From: JAGVSZ01 sp963716855
Lineage (GTDB): Bacteria; Pseudomonadota; Gammaproteobacteria; Burkholderiales; SG8-39
Direction of reading: 5' to 3'
Length of the DNA: 64,000 bases
Assembly: GCA_963716855.1 (NCBI GenBank)
Contig: CAVQUV010000002.1
Coordinates: 221,719-285,718 of the forward strand
Shown piece by piece: positions 49,727 through 59,007 of the stretch (the stretch's first letter is position 1; the number at the start of each line of letters is the position of its first letter). The translations under genes were made by a program, and so were the position numbers. The notes below the pieces were generated by a model. That model searched no databases and had not been told where the DNA came from. It worked only from the letters and a program-made list of their open reading frames with translations.

Positions 49727-50680
49727 ATGAACGCACCGAAAGTGCAGGACGTGACACACGCGATGGCCGAGGCGCTGGTCGCCGATCTGCTCCGAGAGCG
49801 CCGTCTCGAGCGGCGCTGGAGGTGGGTCACCCGCACCCTGTTCATCGGCGGGTCCCTCGCGCTCTCCATGCTCTACTTCTTCCTCTGGGCCCCGCAGCTC
49901 GGCTGGCGGGTGGGCCCGATCGGTGACGTCGTAGGAGTCGTCCGGATCGACGGCGAGATTACCCAAGCGTCACCCGCTTCCGCCGAACGGGTCGTGCCCG
50001 CGCTGCGAAGAGCTTTCGAGTCCCCGCGGGTTAAGGCCGTTGTCCTAGCCATTGACTCGCCAGGCGGCTCACCGGGGGAGGCCGAGCGCATCTACCGGGC
50101 CATGGAAAGTCTCCGCGCCGAACACGGCAAGCCGGTTGTTGCGGTCATTAGCAGCATCGGAGCGTCAGCCGCGTACATGATCGCCCTCCACGCTGACAAG
50201 ATCTACGCCGGCGATTACAGCCTGGTGGGTTCGATTGGCGCAGTGCTCGCAGGCTGGGATCTCCACAAAGCCGCGCAGCGACTCGAAGTCTCCCAGCGCC
50301 TCTACGCATCGGGACCGCTCAAGGCGATGATGAGTCCATTCCAGCCGACAACCCCCGAGGCGGACGCGAAGGCACGTACCTTGACTAACGGCCTCGGCCA
50401 GGCCTTCGTTGCGGAGGTCCACAGGCTACGCGGCACGCGCCTCGACGACGGCACCGACATCGGTACGGGCGAGATCTGGCTCGGCCCGGACGCGCGTGCC
50501 CTCGGCCTCGTCGACGACATCGGAACGCTGGAGGAGGTGATCCGAAAGGATTGGCGCCTCAACTCGTACGACTTTGGTCCGCGGCGAGGCGGCGGCCTGC
50601 TCTCGATTGAGGGGACGGGCGAGTTCATAGGGGCTGTCCTCGAACGAACCTTGTTTGGTGTCTATCCGCGGTTCCGCTGA
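49727..50680 (+). CDS. S49-family signal-peptide-peptidase-like protease
   Basis: 317 residues, GGAGG site upstream. It has one membrane anchor (residues about 38-57, LFIGGSLALSMLYFFLWAP) and a ClpP-like fold of the SppA/SohB type: VVGVVRIDGEI, VVLAIDSPGGSPGEAERIY, the catalytic serine in ISSIGASAAYMIA and the catalytic lysine in YASGPLKAMMSPF. It is the single-domain form. S49 proteases are found on several conjugative elements of the SXT/IncC kind, and here it follows traG. Its target is unknown. Confidence 0.88.
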   Translation: MNAPKVQDVTHAMAEALVADLLRERRLERRWRWVTRTLFIGGSLALSMLYFFLWAPQLGWRVGPIGDVVGVVRIDGEITQASPASAERVVPALRRAFESPRVKAVVLAIDSPGGSPGEAERIYRAMESLRAEHGKPVVAVISSIGASAAYMIALHADKIYAGDYSLVGSIGAVLAGWDLHKAAQRLEVSQRLYASGPLKAMMSPFQPTTPEADAKARTLTNGLGQAFVAEVHRLRGTRLDDGTDIGTGEIWLGPDARALGLVDDIGTLEEVIRKDWRLNSYDFGPRRGGGLLSIEGTGEFIGAVLERTLFGVYPRFR

Positions 50681-50802
50681 GGCCTCATGCGGCGCGCCCC
50701 CACTGGGCGGGGGGGGCCGCTCGCGGGCCAGGAGCGGTCATACAAAGCCGTTCGATGACGAGCCAGCGGCCCCACCGTTTGTGGTATATTGCCATCTCAT
50801 TG

Positions 50803-50830
50803 GATGGTACACAGATGGTAAGCGGATGGT
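50803..50830 (+). promoter_or_regulatory. Three GATGGT iterons spaced 11 bp overlapping the RHH gene start
   Basis: GATGGT occurs at 50803, 50814 and 50825, an exact 11-base period (one helical turn), with a TATATT -10 candidate at 50785-50790. The last copy includes the start codon. This is the expected form of an operator for a ribbon-helix-helix autorepressor. Confidence 0.6.
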
Positions 50831-51248
50831 CAACCTTCGGTTAGTCGAGCCACGGCGCAAAGAACCCGACTCGGAAAAGATCACCATCAATCTCGGGTAC
50901 ATCGATCTTGGACAGATCGACTTGCTCGTGCAGGAAGGGTTCTATTCCAACCGCACGGACTTAATTCGAACGGCAATCCGTGCTCAGCTTGGCACCCACG
51001 GCGACGTTCTGAAGCAGACCGTGGCGCGACGTTCGCTGGTGCTTGGTCTGCAGCGCTACACCCGCCAGGATCTCGAGAGCCTGCGGGCGGCCAAAGAGCA
51101 GCTGCACATTCAGGTACTTGGCCTGGCGACGATCGACGACGACGTGCCGGCGCAGCTCGCAGCGCAAACCATCGCCTCGATCGTGGTCCTGGGAGCCCTG
51201 CGCGCCAGCCCCGAAGTGAAGGCTGCCCTGGCCGAGCGCATTCGCTAG
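50826..51248 (+). CDS. Ribbon-helix-helix (CopG/Arc-type) regulator
   Basis: 140 residues from ATG 50826. Residues about 16-50 (EKITINLGYIDLGQIDLLVQEGFYSNRTDLIRTAIRAQL) form the beta-strand, helix, turn and helix of an RHH DNA-binding domain. The remainder is a helical dimer or effector region (LQRYTRQDLESLRAAKEQLHIQVLG). It is 29 bases upstream of the PHB-depolymerase-like gene and probably controls it. The pairing of an RHH regulator with this esterase is seen in other proteobacteria. Earlier in-frame GTG or TTG starts exist but would run through the operator. Confidence 0.82.
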   Translation: MVNLRLVEPRRKEPDSEKITINLGYIDLGQIDLLVQEGFYSNRTDLIRTAIRAQLGTHGDVLKQTVARRSLVLGLQRYTRQDLESLRAAKEQLHIQVLGLATIDDDVPAQLAAQTIASIVVLGALRASPEVKAALAERIR

Positions 51249-51277
51249 CTGCCCGTCTACTCTTGCGAAGGCACATC

Positions 51278-52513
51278 ATGGTCACGAACAAAGGAATACC
51301 CCGCGGTCTGATCGAGGCAACTCGCCTCACGCGTGCGGGACGTCTTCTTGAAGCCACAGCACTGATTCAACGCATCCTTCGGCACAGCCCGGCAGCGGCT
51401 GAAGGTGCCGATCGCCACGTGTCGGACCGCGACGGCGGCGCGAGTAACGACGTTATCGACGTCGAGTTTTCAGAGGTCGTGGAGCCCGCGAACCGTGACC
51501 TGACTCCACTTCCAAGCGCGGCGGGCGATGACATATCCCAGCGCTTCAGCCCGAAGAGGTTTCTGCGTGGCTGGCGCGGCCGCGACTCCGTAACGAACGT
51601 GCCGCGTCCCCAGACGACGGTGGTTGACGGGCAACCGGGACAGTTCGTCACCGGGTCCTATGCCAATCAAGCCGGGTCACGCACCTACAAGCTCTACATC
51701 CCGACGACCTACGCGGGCCAACCGCTCCCGCTTGTTGTGATGTTGCACGGTTGCACGCAAACACCCGACGACTTTGCAAACGGCACCCGTATGAACGCGC
51801 TCGCCGAGGAGCGGCAGTGCCTTGTTCTCTACCCCGAGCAGACCCATGCTGCCAACCGTTCGCGGTGCTGGAACTGGTTTAAGCGCGGCGACCAGCGCCG
51901 AGACCAGGGCGAGCCGGCAATCCTCGCCGGCATGACGCGCGAAGTCATGAATCGCTACCGTATCGACCCGGGTAAGGTCTATGTGGCTGGACTGTCGGCC
52001 GGCGGCGCAATGGCCGCTGTCATGGGCACGGCCTACCCTGAGCTCTACGCGGCCGTCGGCGTCCACTCGGGTCTCGCCTGCGGGAGCGCGCACGATCTTC
52101 CGTCCGCGTTCGCCGCCATGCGCGGAACACCGGCGTCGATGGCGGGCCGCAATACGGACTCAACGCCTGTTGCACCGGCAACACCGACGATCGTGTTTCA
52201 CGGCGATCGGGACAAGACCGTACATCCGCGAAACGGCGAGCAGGTGGTCTCGCAATCGGTGGAGCACAACGGCGCCTCGAGGGCCGATGCCTCGACAGAA
52301 CGCGGCCAAGTGCCGGGCGGTCACGCCTATACCCGCACGGTTCACCGCGATTCGACGGGGCGCGTTGTTCTCGAACACTGGCTGGTGCATGGAGGCGGTC
52401 ACGCGTGGTTTGGCGGGAGCCCGCGCGGCTCGTACGTCGATCCGAAGGGCCCGGATGCTGCGCACGAGATGATTCGCTTTTTCTATCAGAACGCCTTTGA
52501 GCGGCGATCGTGA
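51278..52513 (+). CDS. PHB-depolymerase-family esterase
   Basis: 411 residues, start ATG 51278 with GAAGG upstream. The N-terminus GLIEATRLTRAGRLLEATALIQRIL is typical of the LpqC/PHB depolymerase group, and there is no clear signal peptide. The alpha/beta-hydrolase elements are oxyanion HGCTQTPDDFANGTRMN, lipase box GLSAGGA (Ser), Asp in FHGDRDKTVHP and His in HGGGHAWFGG. Substrates are short-chain polyhydroxyalkanoates or similar esters, by family inference. It follows the RHH regulator and has lower GC than the flanking core genes, consistent with cargo. Confidence 0.88.
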   Translation: MVTNKGIPRGLIEATRLTRAGRLLEATALIQRILRHSPAAAEGADRHVSDRDGGASNDVIDVEFSEVVEPANRDLTPLPSAAGDDISQRFSPKRFLRGWRGRDSVTNVPRPQTTVVDGQPGQFVTGSYANQAGSRTYKLYIPTTYAGQPLPLVVMLHGCTQTPDDFANGTRMNALAEERQCLVLYPEQTHAANRSRCWNWFKRGDQRRDQGEPAILAGMTREVMNRYRIDPGKVYVAGLSAGGAMAAVMGTAYPELYAAVGVHSGLACGSAHDLPSAFAAMRGTPASMAGRNTDSTPVAPATPTIVFHGDRDKTVHPRNGEQVVSQSVEHNGASRADASTERGQVPGGHAYTRTVHRDSTGRVVLEHWLVHGGGHAWFGGSPRGSYVDPKGPDAAHEMIRFFYQNAFERRS

Positions 52514-52791
52514 GGCTGCTTGAGGGGCGACGTGAATGTCGGCAACCGGACCAACTCCAGCCATTGCCGTAGCGATCCGAAAACGCCTCCAAGCAGTCAT
52601 TGCATCTATGAATTGACAGATCGCCCTTCGACGGCAGCGACGCTCAAGGTCGTATTCGGCGGAGCCACGAAAGCGGGCGGTTTTGACTTTGCGTAATACT
52701 GAATGGTGCTGCTTATGGAAAACTTGACTACAAGTCGAGCGATAGCTGCCCAAGGCATTCGTGGCTGACGTCGGCGAAGCGAGCCTTGTCC

Positions 52792-54565
52792 CTATCGCGA
52801 AGGGAACCCCGGCTTCCAGTAGTCCCTCGACCTGCCGTCGAGATCGTCGTACATGACCTTGCCGCCGACGACGGTGAGGACCGAGCGCAGATCCTTGATG
52901 CGCTCGTCGGGCACCGCGCGCTCGTTGAAGTAATCGGCGCTCAGCACGACGAGATCCGCCAGCTTGCCTTCCTCGATGGTGCCGAGCTTGTCCTCGGCCT
53001 GGAGGAACCAGCCGTTGTTGGCGGTATAGAGCCGCATGGCATCGTTGCGGCCCAGCGTCTGCCCGGCGTTGATGAGATCGCCGCGCGCGTTCCTCCCGGT
53101 GACCACGTAGTACAGGTTGATCCACGGGCTCATGGTCGAGATCTGCATGCCGTCCGAGCTCATGCCGACGGGTATGCCGCTCGCCAGGATGTCGCGGAAC
53201 GGCGGGCCGTTCTGGGTCGCGGTCCCGGTGAGCCAGCGCCAGCCGCCCAGGACGTTCACACCGCCGCCGAGGTTCTTCAGCTTCTGGAGGTAATCGGGCG
53301 TGATCACGGGCACGTGCGCAAGCACCCAGCGCAATTTCTTGATGCCGTCCGGGTTGCCCGCCGCCACCATCTCGTCGTGCACGTTCTGCCAGCCGTCGAT
53401 GATCACTCTCCAGTCGAGCGGCAATCCGGGCAGGGCGAACACGGGGAAGTTGAGCGAATGGTTCTCGTTGCGCCATTGCGCCTGTGCGACAAGCCGCGTG
53501 CCGTTAAACCACGCTGGGGTCCCGGGCGCGATGAACGCGCTCGCAGTGAACTCGCCGATGCCGAGCACCCGCAGCATGTTATCGCCGAAATCGTCCCAGC
53601 TGTTGAGCAGGCGCGCCTTCAGCTCGGGCGTGTCGACGTCTTCCTCGACGTGCAGGAAATTGATCCAGATGCGGTTGGTGAGCTCGCCCTGGTGATAGAG
53701 CGCGCGCACCGAGTCGTGCGCCCGGTAGCGGTCGAAGCTCGCGGCGCCGTCGATCGGGTCACCCACCAATGGGACGGTGAACGGGAAGCCGCCCTGGTCG
53801 AGATGCGTGGTGACGCCGACGCCCGCGGCGTAGCGCATCGCGTCCCGCAGACCCTGCAGCATTGAGTCGCGCGTCTGCATCTTGACGCAGAAGGAAAAGC
53901 GCCGTGGTGCAGGGGGTGGGGACGCCGAACGCGCCGCCGTCGACGAAGCCGTCGGCCGCGACCGGGACGCCGTTCGCCGTCAGGAACGCCCTGCCGAGTG
54001 CGTTGGTCGCTCCCGGGCCGCTGAAGCCTTCCATGATGAACACCGGGTGGTCGGGCACCGCCGCCGTCAGTTCGGCGAGCGTCGGGAAGCGAACCGCCTG
54101 GGGAGCGCGAAAGAACTGGTTGCGGCTGAAGCCGCCGATCGACGTCACCCACTCGCCCGGCTGGATTTCTGCGGCCCGCGCGGCGAGCGTCGCGAGCGCC
54201 TCGCCGATGGAGTTGGCGTTCTCCAGGCGCGCGTCGCGTCCGGGACGCAGGCCCAGCAGCACGATGTGATTGTGGCTGTCGATTATCCCCGGCACCGCGG
54301 TGCGTCCGTGCAGGTTGATGGTCCGGGCGCAATCCCCGTCGTCGTTGCCGTGGCCGTGACCCACGGTGGCGAACCTGCCGTTCTTGATCAGTACGGAGGA
54401 CACGATCTGGTCGTTCGCATCCATCGTATGGATCTTGCCGTTGACAAGCCTGAGCGAACCGCCGTGCTTGCAGTCCCTGTCGTCGTCGGCCCAGGCGGGC
54501 ATCGCGACAACGGACGCGACAAGGACGACGGAAGCCAGACGCGCACGGTGTGAAATGAAAACCAT
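52792..54565 (-). CDS. Secreted YtcJ-like amidohydrolase, one frameshift
   Basis: About 590 residues. A signal peptide (residues 1-30, ending MPAWADDD) is followed by an amidohydrolase domain of the YtcJ/AepA type: VNGKIHTMDANDQIVSSVLI, the metal motif GIIDSHNHI, FIMEGFSG, then VTTHLDQGG, INFLHVEED and VGMSSDGMQIST. Near 53890, at a TTTT run, one extra base breaks the frame after CTTALF. The second half starts near MQTRDSMLQGLRDAMRYAAG and ends KPGFPSR at 52792. Both parts are well preserved. The substrate is unknown. It stands alone on the minus strand. Confidence 0.82.
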
Positions 54566-54739
54566 ATTGGCCTCCCCCGGAAGAACAGTGGTTTTCGAAG
54601 TGGAGCGGGTCACGCTATACCTGTCTTGGAGACGCTGTCAACCACACGCGCGCCCACCACTGCGGCAGCGTACGATTGGCGCCCAAGGCGACGGAGGAGT
54701 CCCGCATGAACAAGCCCGAGCGCATCCCCCAAGCTGCCG

Positions 54740-55351
54740 GGCGTAGCGCCGATGTTCGCTGTCAAATGGCTCGTCCCCAGGCTGCAAGGATTCGATGCGC
54801 TGCATCCGGATATCGATGTGCGGATGTCTTCGAGCCTCAGGCTCGTCGACTTTCGGCGTGACGCCTTCGATGCCGCTGTCCGGCTGGGTCGCGGAAAGTA
54901 TGCGGGGCTCGAGGCAGTGAAACTCTTCGACGAGTCCGTGACACCGATGTGCAATCCCCGGCTGTTCGACAGCGCTCATGCGCTTCGCCAACCTGAGGAT
55001 CTACGTCACCACGTACTACTGCACGATGACTCCATGGGATTCGATCCTGCAGCGCCAAACTGGGACACCTGGCTGCGGGCGGCCGGCGCTAAACGAGTGG
55101 ACGCGTGACGAGGACCGCGTTTCAGCCAACCCGATCTTGCGCTGCAGGCCGCGGTCGACGGGGCGGGCGTGGTGCTGGGTTGGCGGTCCCTGGCCGCAGA
55201 CGACGTTGCGGCCGGACGGTTGGTACAACCGTTTAGGCTGGCCTTACCGCTTCGGTCAGCGTTCTACCTGGTCTACCCAGAAGCCAATGCGGACAGGCAA
55301 GAGATTGTGACGTTCCGGGATTGGTTGTTGAAAGAGATTGGACGCGGGTAA
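54740..55351 (+). pseudogene. LysR-type regulator remnant (GcvA-like effector domain only)
   Basis: The sequence PMFAVKWLVPRLQGFDALHPDIDVRMSS, then LRLVDFRRDAFDAAVRLGRGKY and LRHHVLLHDDS, is the effector-binding half of a GcvA-type LysR regulator. The N-terminal HTH half is absent. An in-frame TGA at 55106-55108 interrupts VDA and RGPRFSQPDLALQAAVDGAG. The frame then continues unbroken to EIGRG at 55351. Loss of the DNA-binding domain plus the stop show it is a decayed fragment. Confidence 0.85.
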
Positions 55352-55601
55352 TCGCCAGCCGAAACTTCTCTGGGGGCGCCTCCGGTTCGTTTCCGCAAGT
55401 ACAACCGCTCGAGATGCCCAACTGCCTTCGGGAGTCAGTACTTCGTATGCGCTGACGAATGTCGGCGCAGGGTCGACTTGAGCCCTTCGGCTGACGGTCG
55501 CTGACCGGCCACAACCGGAATTTGAGACGCGTGCCGCAAAGCGGACTGTCAACGGTGCTTTCGGCCCTGACGCGACAATCGGAGTCGCGGAAAGCAGACG
55601 T

Positions 55602-55874
55602 TCAACGAAAGCCCCCTATGAGGGTGATGCCGAGCATGCCTTCGCTGCCGACAAGCCCCACCTCCAGGCTCGTGCAGCTGTCGCGCGGCGTCAACAGCGA
55701 GATGAAGCCGTCGGTGGGGAAATAGAGGTGCAGGATCCGGTCCCCGGGCTCGCAGAGCACATCGGCGACAGCCAGTTCGACCCGCTCGCAGCCCGCAAGC
55801 AGATGCTCGCGATCCTTGCGGGGCAACGCGCCGATCAGACCGTTCGTGGCGGGAACGCGCCTCGTGGCTGGCAC
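55602..55874 (-). pseudogene. Crp/Fnr-family regulator remnant (N-terminal part)
   Basis: 90 residues: GLIGALPRKDREHLLAGCERVELAVADVLCEPGDRI, then LYFPTDGFISLLTP and LEVGLVGSEGMLGITLI. This is the start of the cyclic-nucleotide-binding domain of a Crp/Fnr-like regulator. It stops at GGFR, so the rest of the sensor domain and the HTH (normally to about 230 residues) are missing and were not found in the other frames downstream. Confidence 0.8.
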
Positions 55875-55979
55875 TGAACTCTCCGGGAGGCTTGAAGGAA
55901 CTCCTCAGATGGCATCCGAGGGGCCTACACGAGCATCGCACTTCCTTACGTTCGCTAGCGTACGGAACGAAGGACGTAT

Positions 55980-56138
55980 TCGGCGTATGAAGGTAACGAT
56001 GGCATCCTCACCAACGCGGTGATCAAGCTTGGGTCCGGCAAGTGCTTCGAATTCAACTTAGATTATTGCAAGGGATGCGGCATTTGCGTGTCGGAGTGTC
56101 CGTGCAGCGCGATCAAGATGATTCCTGAATCGAACTGA
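55980..56138 (+). pseudogene. Ferredoxin-domain C-terminal remnant
   Basis: An open frame without a proper start reads AVIKLGSGKCFEFNLDYCKGC, then GICVSECPCSAIKMIPESN and a stop. It contains one 4Fe-4S motif (C-x2-C-x2-C-x3-C). The sequence matches the tail of 2-oxoacid:ferredoxin-oxidoreductase-associated or GltD-like proteins, which normally carry a preceding CxNCxGxCP cluster. Here that first cluster is absent (YEGNDGILTN instead). It ends 18 bp before the malic enzyme gene. Confidence 0.75.
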
Positions 56139-56156
56139 CTGCACGGGAGACACGCA

Positions 56157-57812
56157 ATGCTGCAGGAAAAGACCAGGAGTCCAGCGGCCATTCCCCGCGG
56201 GATCGGCCTTTTGCGCGACCCGGCCCTGAACAAGGGCACCGCGTTCAGCAATGCCGAGCGCGACGCGCTCGGCGTCCGGGGCCTGCTGCCGCCGCACGTG
56301 TGCTCTCAGGAGGAGCAGGTGGCGCGCGTGCTGGAGAACTTCCGCCGCAAGGCTACCGATCTCGAGAAGTTCATCGACCTCGCCGCGCTGCACGACCGTA
56401 ACGAGGCGCTCTTTTTCCGCGTGCTGATCGATCACCCCGACGAAATGACCCCGATCGTTTACACGCCCACCGTAGGTCTCGCCTGCCAGCAGTACGGGCA
56501 CATCTTCCAGCGGCCGCGCGGGCTCTTTATCAGCGCCAGGGACGGTGGCCGGATAAGCCAGGTCCTGCAAAACTGGCCTTGTCGCGATGTGTCGATCATC
56601 GTCGTCTCCGACGGCGAGCGAATCCTCGGGCTGGGCGACCTGGGCGCGAACGGAATGGGCATCCCCGTAGGCAAGCTCGCGCTCTACACCGCGTGCGCGG
56701 GCGTACCTCCCGACACCTGCCTGCCGGTCCTGCTCGACGCGGGCACCAACAACGTGGCATTCCTCAAGGACCCGCTTTACATCGGGCTGCACGAGAAGCG
56801 GCTCCTGGGCGAGGAATACGACGCGTTCGTGGACGAGTTCGTCACCGCGGCGCGGCTGATCTTCCCGGGCGTCGTGATTCAGTTCGAGGACTTCGCCAAT
56901 CACAGCGCCTTCCGACTGCTCGAGAAGTACCGCAACAAGATCCCCACGTTCAACGACGACATCCAGGGCACTGCAGCAGTGATCGTGGCCGGCATTTTCT
57001 CAGCGCTGCGCGTAACCGGCGGCAAGCTCGCCGATCAGGTGCTGCTCTTCCAGGGTGCTGGCGAAGCAGCGACCGGCATCGCCAATCTGGCGGTGGCGGC
57101 CATGATGGCCGAAGGCACGGACGAGGCAGTCGCGCGGCGCCGTTGCTGGCTCTTCGATTCGCGTGGACTTGTCACCGCACAACGCACTGACCTCACCCAC
57201 CACAAGCTCGCCTACGCACACGATCACGTGCCGGTGGTGACGCTGCTCGACGCGGTGACGGCGCTGCGTCCGACCGCGATCATCGGAGTTGCCGCCGTGG
57301 GAGGCGCCTTCGGCGAGGCAATCGTGCGCACCATGGCCTCCATAAACAAGCGGCCGGTCATCTTCGCGCTGTCGAACCCGACGTCGAAGGCCGAGTGCAC
57401 CGCCGAGCAGGCATACCGGTGGTCCGACGGGCGCGCGCTGTTCGCCTCCGGCTCGCCATTCGACCCCGTAACGCTGAACGGGAAGACCTTCGTTCCCCGC
57501 CAGGGCAATAACTCCTACATTTTCCCCGGCGTCGGTTTGGGCGCCATCGCCAGCCGAACGACCCGGATCACCGACGAGATGTTCATGGCCGCCGCACGCA
57601 CGCTGGCCGAGCAGGTCACGCAAGCCGACCTCGACCAGGGCAGCCTCTATCCGCCGCTAAAAAGCGTGCGCGATGTGTCGGCGCAAATCGCCGCTGTCGT
57701 CGCGGCAGTGGCTTTCCGCCGAGCACTCGCCCAGACCGAGGAGCCCGCCGATCTGCTGCGGTTCATCCAGTCGCGGATGTACGAGCCGCGCTACGTCAGC
57801 TACGTTCAATGA
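56157..57812 (+). CDS. maeA: NAD-dependent malic enzyme
   Basis: Oxidative decarboxylation of malate to pyruvate. 551 residues, start ATG 56157 with GGGAGA upstream. It shows LNKGTAFSNAERDALGVRGLLP, the catalytic Tyr region PIVYTPTVGLACQQY, the metal site in FEDFANHSAF and TFNDDIQGTAAV, and the nucleotide site FQGAGEAATGIANL. The ALSNPTSKAECTAEQAY segment is also present. The length and opening match the SfcA/MaeA (NAD) class. A DctP gene starts 53 bases after it, suggesting malate uptake and use are linked. Confidence 0.94.
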   Translation: MLQEKTRSPAAIPRGIGLLRDPALNKGTAFSNAERDALGVRGLLPPHVCSQEEQVARVLENFRRKATDLEKFIDLAALHDRNEALFFRVLIDHPDEMTPIVYTPTVGLACQQYGHIFQRPRGLFISARDGGRISQVLQNWPCRDVSIIVVSDGERILGLGDLGANGMGIPVGKLALYTACAGVPPDTCLPVLLDAGTNNVAFLKDPLYIGLHEKRLLGEEYDAFVDEFVTAARLIFPGVVIQFEDFANHSAFRLLEKYRNKIPTFNDDIQGTAAVIVAGIFSALRVTGGKLADQVLLFQGAGEAATGIANLAVAAMMAEGTDEAVARRRCWLFDSRGLVTAQRTDLTHHKLAYAHDHVPVVTLLDAVTALRPTAIIGVAAVGGAFGEAIVRTMASINKRPVIFALSNPTSKAECTAEQAYRWSDGRALFASGSPFDPVTLNGKTFVPRQGNNSYIFPGVGLGAIASRTTRITDEMFMAAARTLAEQVTQADLDQGSLYPPLKSVRDVSAQIAAVVAAVAFRRALAQTEEPADLLRFIQSRMYEPRYVSYVQ

Positions 57813-57865
57813 CCGAGCCGTCCTGACCCCCCGCACGGGCCATCGGCACCCGAGGAGAATCCGCC

Positions 57866-58861
57866 ATGCTTCGTACAATCGCTGTCGCCCTCGCACTTGC
57901 GACCCTGTCGTTCGCGAACGCTTTCGCCCAGGCGCCCATCGTCATCAAGTTCAGTCACGTCGTCGCGGTCGACACGCCCAAGGGCAAGGGCTCCGACTAC
58001 TTCAAGAAGCTCGCTGAGGAGCGCACAAAGGGCAAGGTCAAAGTCGAGGTGTATCCGAACAGCTCACTGTTCAAGGACGGCGAGGAGATGGAGGCGCTGC
58101 AGCTCGGGTCCGTGCAAATGCTCGCACCGTCGCTCGCGAAATTCGGTCCGCTCGGCGTGCGCGAGTTCGAGGTTTTCGACCTCCCATACATCTTCGACAA
58201 CACTGAAGAGCTGCATAAGGTCACTGAGGGGCCGGTCGGCACGATGCTGTTCAAGAAACTGGGGTCGAAAGGCATAGTTGGCCTCGCGTATTGGGACAAC
58301 GGCTTCAAGGTAATGAGCGCGAACAAGCCCATCCGCGTCCCCGCCGACTACAAGGGCCTCAAGATGCGCATTCAGTCGTCGAAGGTCCTGGGCGACGAAA
58401 TAAAGGCGCTGGGCGCGATTCCGCAGGTAATGGCTTTTTCGGAGGTCTACCAGGCGCTGCAGACCGGCGTCGTCGACGGCACTGAGAATCCGCCGTCGAA
58501 CTTCTACACGCAGAAAATGCATGAAGTACAGAAGTATCTCGTGCTGACCGACCACGGCTACCTCGGCTATGCGGTCATCGCGAACAAGAAGTTCTGGGAC
58601 GGACTGCCGCCGGACATCCGCACGACGCTCGAAGGCGCGATGAAGGACGCGACCAAGTACACCAACGAGATCGCGCAGAAGGAAAATCAGGACGCGCTGG
58701 CGGCGGTCAAGGCTTCCGGAAAGACGGAGATCATCACGCTCACGTCCGAGCAAAAGGCGGCGATGAAGAAGGCGCTCGTCGTCGTGCACAAGGAAAACGA
58801 GTCGCGGGTCGGCAAGGAAACGATCGCCGAGGTTTACAAGGAAACCGGATTCAAGCCGTAG
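57866..58861 (+). CDS. dctP: TRAP transporter substrate-binding protein DctP
   Basis: Periplasmic receptor of a tripartite C4-dicarboxylate-type transporter. 331 residues, AGGAG site upstream. It has a signal peptide (residues 1-22, ending NAFAQ) and a DctP/7 fold: IKFSHVVAVDTPKGKGSDYFKKLAEE, VEVYPNSSLF, KMRIQSSKVLGDEIKALGA and the ligand Arg region. GVVDGTENPPSNFYTQKMHEVQKY is highly conserved. With the preceding malic enzyme, malate or succinate is the likely ligand. Confidence 0.95.
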   Translation: MLRTIAVALALATLSFANAFAQAPIVIKFSHVVAVDTPKGKGSDYFKKLAEERTKGKVKVEVYPNSSLFKDGEEMEALQLGSVQMLAPSLAKFGPLGVREFEVFDLPYIFDNTEELHKVTEGPVGTMLFKKLGSKGIVGLAYWDNGFKVMSANKPIRVPADYKGLKMRIQSSKVLGDEIKALGAIPQVMAFSEVYQALQTGVVDGTENPPSNFYTQKMHEVQKYLVLTDHGYLGYAVIANKKFWDGLPPDIRTTLEGAMKDATKYTNEIAQKENQDALAAVKASGKTEIITLTSEQKAAMKKALVVVHKENESRVGKETIAEVYKETGFKP

Positions 58862-59007
58862 ATCGTTGCGATATTTGCCGATAACGCCACTGTCGGAGAC
58901 GATCACGTCCTGACAGTGGTGTTCGAATTTCTGCGGTCGCGCGCTGCTTGCCACATTCGACCGCGGCCGTGACCGTGAGCGTGACGCAGGACGGTGGGGG
59001 AGCTGCC

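Larger units (their letters stand above)
35310..52513. mobile_element. Candidate integrative mobilisable element at tRNA-Arg (right boundary not found)
   Basis: The left end is at the 3' end of tRNA-Arg, followed by an inward-reading tyrosine integrase, small phage-type accessory proteins and a block of conjugation-related genes (flhD-like, flhC-like, TA pair, traI-like, traD, traG, S49 peptidase). GC content in the conjugation block is like the host's, and it drops somewhat after about 48.4 kb. No second copy of the tRNA-Arg 3' end was seen by eye, so the right boundary is uncertain. I place it provisionally after the esterase gene. A decayed-gene zone at 54.7-56.1 kb is another possible edge. 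Confidence 0.6.

Noticed and set aside
54734..54743. CTGCCGGGCG, a 10-base match to the tRNA-Arg 3' end (35295-35304), as a possible right attachment site
   Set aside because: It is too short and GC-rich to exceed chance in this window, and neighbouring bases do not match, although it lies at the LysR truncation point.
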